The translations under genes were made by a program, and so were the position numbers. 64,000 nt of DNA from a virus, in IMG/VR virus record IMGVR_UViG_3300011113_000675, positions 1 to 64,000 of that record; one strand, given 5' to 3'. A model generated the notes under the pieces. The model did not search any database, was not told where the DNA came from, and was given only the letters and a program-made list of their open reading frames with translations. Position 1 is the first letter of the stretch. Every line of letters begins with the position of its first letter. Shown piece by piece: positions 60,024-64,000 of the stretch.

Positions 60024-60408
60024 AAACTACTTTTTTTTCGAATTCCAATATTAAATCTCTTTCATAGAGTTTGTCTTTTATTTGTTGTTCGGACATTCCA
60101 AATCTAAAAACCATTCTTTTCTGATTTTCATACTCGTCTGTTTCCCAGGCTAATGCAACAACATCATCGATTGCATCTTCCATAGAAAAAAAATCGGAGT
60201 TCTGAATCAATTCCAATTTTACATCAGTATTTCTCAGAACTCCTACTTTTTTAATATGATGTAATTCGGGAGGGCTTGGATAACCATTAGCTGGTCTGCT
60301 TTCCCAAGAATCTCCCCAAACATCAAGACTATCAGAGAAAATGAATTCGTAAAGATTGTCTCCCTTATAATTGGGTCCTAAACCATTTACGTATATCAAA
60401 TAACTCAT
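60013..60408 (-). CDS. hypothetical protein
   Basis: 131 residues: a beta-rich N-terminus (YLIYVNGLGPNYKGDNLYEF, IFSDSLDVWGDSWE) and an alpha part (SMEDAIDDVVALAWETDEYE). It has short overlaps with both neighbours (11 and 4 bases). No family is recognised; the tight overlaps place it in the virion-protein operon. Confidence 0.6.
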   Translation of the reverse strand: MSYLIYVNGLGPNYKGDNLYEFIFSDSLDVWGDSWESRPANGYPSPPELHHIKKVGVLRNTDVKLELIQNSDFFSMEDAIDDVVALAWETDEYENQKRMVFRFGMSEQQIKDKLYERDLILEFEKKVVYEN

Positions 60409-61613
60409 ACTAATAATCCTTCAGGTGATATTTTTACTTGTTTTCCTTTATTTTCAAATACTAAGTTTTTCTTATTTGTCACTCCAACAATTTTTGCAGA
60501 AGAATTTTCCTCTAAGAATTTTTTTGCAGATAATTCTTGTTCGATTGATTCACTAAGTCTTATCACCTCTTTCATTTGTTTTTTTACGTCTGAAAATGAT
60601 GAATTTTTTCCCTTGCTTTCAAGAATTTCTTTTTTGGTAATTTCAAAGTATTTGGATATTACTTTTTCAATTTTGGATTCTCCGAAAATACTATCGATGA
60701 TAGCTCCATTCCCATAACCTCCTTCTTCCATTTCATATCCCTCAACAGGAACATCCATATCTGCTTGAATGTCTTCAACTTCACTATCGTCGGTCATATC
60801 TAATCCACCCATGTCATCACCACCCAAATCTTCAGATTCTTCATCGAATTTAGATAATATATCTTCTCTATCTTCTTCAGATAATTCGTTCAAATTGAAT
60901 GAAGATAATACCATGTTGATTACATACTTAATGTCCTCAGAAGTCATTCCTTGGTCAGCATCCAAAGTTCTAATTTTTTGGGTCAATTTACCCGTAAGTT
61001 TTTGAATAGTTTTGAATGTAACTTGTTCTTCTTCTCCAGTTGCCGGAGTTTCCATATCCATAGATACATCTGCCTCAACGTCTCCTTCAGGACCCATATC
61101 TTCCATACCCATATCGATGTTTAATTCATCTCCTCCAGGCATTTCAGCACTTGGAGACGGGGGTAATGACGGAGCTGGTACAGGTGGAGGAGTTGCAGGA
61201 ACCTCAGCCACAGGTGCTGGAGCAGGTGCTGGTTGAGGGGTTTTTAAGGTAAATTTTTTCTGTTCACCGAAAAAAGAAACTCCTTCTTCATTTTCATTGA
61301 TTCTATTCAATTCACCTGCAACTAAATTCAATCTTTTGAAGGCTTGAGAATATGAAGAATAGTACTTTCTATTTTTCATAGGCTCAATATATTCAGTTTC
61401 AGATTCTGAAATGGTTTTTTTGATAATATAACCCTGTCTTTCTTTAACTATCTCATATTGATTACCATCTGCAAGAGAAATAGAATACTCACTTCTCGCA
61501 GTTTCATTTACATTTGATGGAATCACCTCGTTGAAACGAGCAATCTCCATAATTCTTTTTATTTTATCTTGTCCAGTTAACTTTTCACTGCCAAGTGGTT
61601 TTAAATCTCCCAT
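60405..61613 (-). CDS. acidic virion-associated protein
   Basis: 402 residues. The first ~115 residues form a basic N-terminal domain (YYSSYSQAFKRLNLVAGELN). A Pro/Ala linker follows (about 125-155), then a highly acidic region with Asp/Glu/Met repeats, and a C-terminal helix-strand part (IEKVISKYFEITKKEILESK, AKIVGVTNKKNLVFENKGKQ). The mix resembles head-associated or scaffold-like proteins. It overlaps the next gene by 4 bases. No named family. Confidence 0.62.
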   Translation of the reverse strand: MGDLKPLGSEKLTGQDKIKRIMEIARFNEVIPSNVNETARSEYSISLADGNQYEIVKERQGYIIKKTISESETEYIEPMKNRKYYSSYSQAFKRLNLVAGELNRINENEEGVSFFGEQKKFTLKTPQPAPAPAPVAEVPATPPPVPAPSLPPSPSAEMPGGDELNIDMGMEDMGPEGDVEADVSMDMETPATGEEEQVTFKTIQKLTGKLTQKIRTLDADQGMTSEDIKYVINMVLSSFNLNELSEEDREDILSKFDEESEDLGGDDMGGLDMTDDSEVEDIQADMDVPVEGYEMEEGGYGNGAIIDSIFGESKIEKVISKYFEITKKEILESKGKNSSFSDVKKQMKEVIRLSESIEQELSAKKFLEENSSAKIVGVTNKKNLVFENKGKQVKISPEGLLV

Positions 61614-61642
61614 ATTACGATTTATTTATATTTTTTGTTTTT

Positions 61643-62950
61643 TTAATTATTTAATCCTTGGAATCCACCTAAAGATATTGCGTTTAGTTGAACTATTGTT
61701 TCATTTCCATTTTCATCTGTCATGACCTGATATGGTACTGTAGATCCTGATGGTGCTGTCCCTCCACTAAATGACCCTAACATATCAATAGTATATTGAT
61801 ATTGTTGGTTAACTTCTATTGTATAATTAAAAGTTACACTCGGAGTAGGTGTTGCGGTTGGTGTCGAAGGTGGAGTTCCTGTTGGAGTCGGTGTCACAGC
61901 CGCAGTACCTGTTGGTGATGCGGTGATACTCGGGGTTGGAGTGTTCGTAGGTGTTGTCGTACTTGTAGTTGTAACACTTGGAGTTATACTTGGAGTCACT
62001 GTCGGTGACGCACTTATACTTGGTGTTGGCGTACTTGTTGGTGTCACAGAAGGTGTTGCCGTATTTGTCAACGTAGGGGTAGGTGAAGGGGTACTTGGTG
62101 GTGTTGAAGTTGGTGAAGGTGTAATTGATGCGGTGTTTGTCGGTGTTGTAGTTGTCGTAGGAGTGCTTGTATTGGTTGGGGTCAAAGTAACAGTTGGAGT
62201 TGGTGTTGGAGTATTTGATGCCGTAGGTGTTGGAGTGATGTCCGAAATACACTCAAGACAACTATTCCACGGACCATTAAATATTGTAACCGAAGCAGCC
62301 AACGGTGTTTCAAATCCCTCAGTCACTGTATAACATTGATGACTTCCGTCTTCAAACGCTAAGTCATATATTTTATTATTAATTAACGTTCCCGCAAATT
62401 TCACGAAAAACGTTGCTCCACCCTCACATGAATTGATTACATAATAAGTAATTGGCAATGGAGATTTAGTCGGAGTTGGGGTATTTGTTGGTGTAACAGT
62501 CGGAGTCGACGTATTAGTCGAAGTGACTGTCACAGTTGGCGTTTGACTTGCAGTGTTTGTTGGAGTTGCAGTGTTTGTTGGTGTTACACTTGGAGTTGAG
62601 GTATTAGTTGCAGTTTGTGTAACAGTTGGAGTTAGAGTATTTGTAGGAGTTGTAGTATTAGTTGGAGTTACAGTATTCGTTGGAGTCTGAGTTGGTGTGG
62701 CAGTAATTGATGCTGTCGGAGTTGGAGTTATATCCCCAAGACATTCGATACAATTTTCCCAAGGGCCATTAAAAATAGTTGCAGTCGCGGCTAAAGGAGT
62801 CTCAAATCCTGATTCGATTGTATAACAACCGTTAGAACCTCCTCCGATGATAAGGTCGTAGATTTTACCTACAATTAGATTTTCTTCAGACTTGATGTAT
62901 AAAGTATTAGAAGAATTACAAGAAGACGCAATATAATAATTGAAAGCCAT
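61643..62950 (-). CDS. Pro/Thr-linker protein with duplicated Cys module
   Basis: 435 residues. Two copies of a ~65-residue module occur at about 10-75 and 165-235: both share YIxS-type strands, KIYDL, GCYT/QCYT, SGFETPLAA or TEGFETPLAA and IFNGPW with a C-x-x-C pair (CIEC, CLEC). Each is followed by a TPTPT linker, and a C-terminal beta domain (YTIEVNQQYQYTIDMLGSFS) ends the protein. It belongs to the same class as the adhesins at 12885-20662, though located 40 kb away. A late box precedes it. Confidence 0.75.
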   Translation of the reverse strand: MAFNYYIASSCNSSNTLYIKSEENLIVGKIYDLIIGGGSNGCYTIESGFETPLAATATIFNGPWENCIECLGDITPTPTASITATPTQTPTNTVTPTNTTTPTNTLTPTVTQTATNTSTPSVTPTNTATPTNTASQTPTVTVTSTNTSTPTVTPTNTPTPTKSPLPITYYVINSCEGGATFFVKFAGTLINNKIYDLAFEDGSHQCYTVTEGFETPLAASVTIFNGPWNSCLECISDITPTPTASNTPTPTPTVTLTPTNTSTPTTTTTPTNTASITPSPTSTPPSTPSPTPTLTNTATPSVTPTSTPTPSISASPTVTPSITPSVTTTSTTTPTNTPTPSITASPTGTAAVTPTPTGTPPSTPTATPTPSVTFNYTIEVNQQYQYTIDMLGSFSGGTAPSGSTVPYQVMTDENGNETIVQLNAISLGGFQGLNN

Positions 62951-62964
62951 TTAATTTTTTCTTT

Positions 62965-62972
62965 ATAAATAT
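62965..62972 (-). promoter_or_regulatory. TATTTATA late-promoter-like box
   Basis: Perfect TATTTATA on the coding strand, 14 bases before the ATG at 62950. Confidence 0.5.
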
Positions 62973-63003
62973 ACGGTTATTCACATTTATTAAGGTGTAA
63001 GTA

Positions 63004-63747
63004 TCAGTCTTCCATTTTTCTCTCAATAGAAAGTTCTTTATCGAGAGCTTTATTTGACATATCAAACAATTTTTCGATGTGTCCCGACCTTCTCAAAAAC
63101 TTAAATACCAAGTTTTCATAAGAAAGTTCCCCTTCTTTTTCCAAACCTGATTTTCTATAATTTTTTAATTTTTCTTTGATTGAATCTATCAATTTGATGT
63201 CATCTTCCGAATTTTCGGATTCTATCACTTTATCAATTTTTTCAGTCCAGTTTTTGATTTTCTTTTCCAAAACTGATTTATCAATCTCGTTTTCTAACTG
63301 TTTAGGTTTTGTCACCCATTCATCATTCATTACTGAATAAACACCTGTTGCAAAATGTGGCTCTTCATTATCTTGGGCATATAGTTCGACATCATAACCA
63401 AATATTTTGATATCGTGTTTGTCGTTGAATACTTGTTTCTTTAGATTATATAATTCTTTATATAAAGGAGCTTCATCCTCAAATTGTTGTAAATCAACAA
63501 GAATGTGCAAATCGAAATCTGAATATTCTGACCAATTAAAATTTGCTAAAGAACCAGTCAAAACTATATCTTCAACAAAAACATCTTCACCAAGATAATC
63601 GATAAATTTTTCAGCAATCTTCAATAAAGCGTTTTTCACCTTCGGAACCATCTTTGCTTTTTGTGGATTCTCAGGGTTCTCCCAAATTTTTGGATTGAGA
63701 GTTTCTTGTACTGAAAAACTATTGAGGATTTTTTGAAAATTATTCAT
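63004..63747 (-). CDS. nucleotidyltransferase-domain protein
   Basis: 247 residues. The minimal nucleotidyltransferase core is visible: IVLTGSLANFNWSEYSDFDL (GS motif and D-x-D pair) followed by HILVD. The remainder is helical, with a C-terminal FKFLRRSGHIEKLFDMSNKA that resembles a four-helix accessory domain. These enzymes attach nucleotides to proteins, drugs or RNA; the target here is unknown. The late box is 3 bases from the ATG and overlaps the end of the upstream gene. Confidence 0.8.
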   Translation of the reverse strand: MNNFQKILNSFSVQETLNPKIWENPENPQKAKMVPKVKNALLKIAEKFIDYLGEDVFVEDIVLTGSLANFNWSEYSDFDLHILVDLQQFEDEAPLYKELYNLKKQVFNDKHDIKIFGYDVELYAQDNEEPHFATGVYSVMNDEWVTKPKQLENEIDKSVLEKKIKNWTEKIDKVIESENSEDDIKLIDSIKEKLKNYRKSGLEKEGELSYENLVFKFLRRSGHIEKLFDMSNKALDKELSIERKMED

Positions 63748-63750
63748 CTA

Positions 63751-63758
63751 AATAAATA
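63751..63758 (-). promoter_or_regulatory. TATTTATT late-promoter-like box
   Basis: The coding strand reads TATTTATT, 3 bases before the ATG at 63747. Confidence 0.45.
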
Positions 63759-64000
63759 CTATAACTTCTTATACTTGTAGGCTTTTGATATATCTGTGGT
63801 AAAATACTTTCCTTGTGACTCCGCCATTCTGAATTTAGTGTAAGCTTGGTGAGGAACATCTTCATACTCATATTTGAATCCATTGTTAAATTCTACTACA
63901 AGTTTTTTTGTCTCCGTATCGTATTCTGTTTTTTTAATATTGGAAGATTTTATTTCATTAATAATCTTCGTCCCCTGAATCTCTTCTTTCAGTATCGCCA
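63759..64000 (-). CDS. KTSC-domain protein, 5' end outside the window
   Basis: The last 79 codons of a gene whose start lies beyond the right edge. The sequence KSSNIKKTEYDTETKKLVVE, FNNGFKYEYEDVPHQAY, AESQGKYFTTDI and KAYKYKKL matches the KTSC domain, a small beta-rich fold often attached to nucleic-acid enzymes, here probably the whole protein or its C-terminal part. The stop is followed at once by the late box of the nucleotidyltransferase gene. Confidence 0.78.
   Translation of the reverse strand, partial: AILKEEIQGTKIINEIKSSNIKKTEYDTETKKLVVEFNNGFKYEYEDVPHQAYTKFRMAESQGKYFTTDISKAYKYKKL

Noticed and set aside
61827-62333. Frames overlapping the linkers of the 435-residue protein on both strands
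   Set aside because: Tyr/Asn-rich and Gly/Val-rich shadows of TPT codons; the sense frame has folded domains, these do not.
127-63758. Reading the boxes as T4 late promoters (TATAAATA) pointing the other way
   Set aside because: That orientation would transcribe away from the adjacent genes nearly everywhere, whereas TATTTATA always points into the next gene.
1-64000. tRNA genes, integrase, attachment sites or insertion sequences
   Set aside because: No cloverleaf-like stretch, recombinase frame or terminal repeats were seen; gaps between genes are short and explained by promoters and terminators. A tRNA scan was not run.

Overview
This window is a segment of a large, AT-rich, contractile-tailed (T4-type myovirus) phage genome, most likely from a marine or aquatic host of the Bacteroidetes (Flavobacteriia). 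The T4 assignment rests on the head cassette on the minus strand, in T4 order: terminase gp17, portal gp20, prohead protease gp21, scaffold gp22, major capsid protein gp23. It is supported by a family B DNA polymerase, a gp55-like late sigma factor, a gp13-like neck protein, PhoH and an SNF2-type helicase. The host guess rests on TAnnTTTG promoter elements (the Bacteroidetes -7 box), weak or absent Shine-Dalgarno sequences with A-rich leaders, a DUF4494-like protein, and a phage bS21 whose C-terminal half looks Bacteroidetes-like. No tRNA, integrase, IS or CRISPR array was seen. No stretch over 300 bases lacks a gene.

Layout. 1-101: 5' end of a minus-strand gene. 177-4991 (+): SNF2 helicase, a superoxide dismutase fused to a nuclease-like domain, gp13-like neck protein, small beta-rich protein. 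20662-4978 (-): from right to left, a block of Pro/Thr-linker adhesins with LamG or C1q-like heads, then four glycosyltransferase-type genes, a small structural-like protein and the DNA polymerase. 20715-23306 (+): small virion-like proteins and a WYL-domain protein. 23360-38094 (+): a glycan cassette (GT4, GT2, GT10 and GT11 transferases, UDP-sugar-dehydrogenase-like protein, two epimerases including GDP-mannose 3,5-epimerase, FkbM and TylF methyltransferases, DUF6165), with DEDDy exonuclease, dUTPase, PhoH and a HAD-like protein interleaved. 38094-45053 (+): late sigma factor, then baseplate or tail structural proteins and an internal-head candidate. 45126-46937: small genes on both strands. 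64000-46931 (-): KTSC and nucleotidyltransferase genes, another Pro/Thr-linker protein, acidic virion proteins, then the T4-like head module. One gene, phage bS21, is inverted inside the head module.

How it works together. The late sigma factor probably reads a directional TATTTATA box that precedes nearly every structural transcription unit here, sometimes only 3-5 bases before the ATG. Several proteins encoded near the head genes start with short peptides ending in [I/L/M]-x-E, resembling T4 capsid-targeting sequences cut by gp21. The sugar cassette could modify virion glycans or the host surface. The pairing of a GDP-mannose 3,5-epimerase with two fucosyltransferase-type enzymes suggests an L-galactose (fucose-analogue) decoration route. 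All functions are read from sequence motifs; no database search was run.
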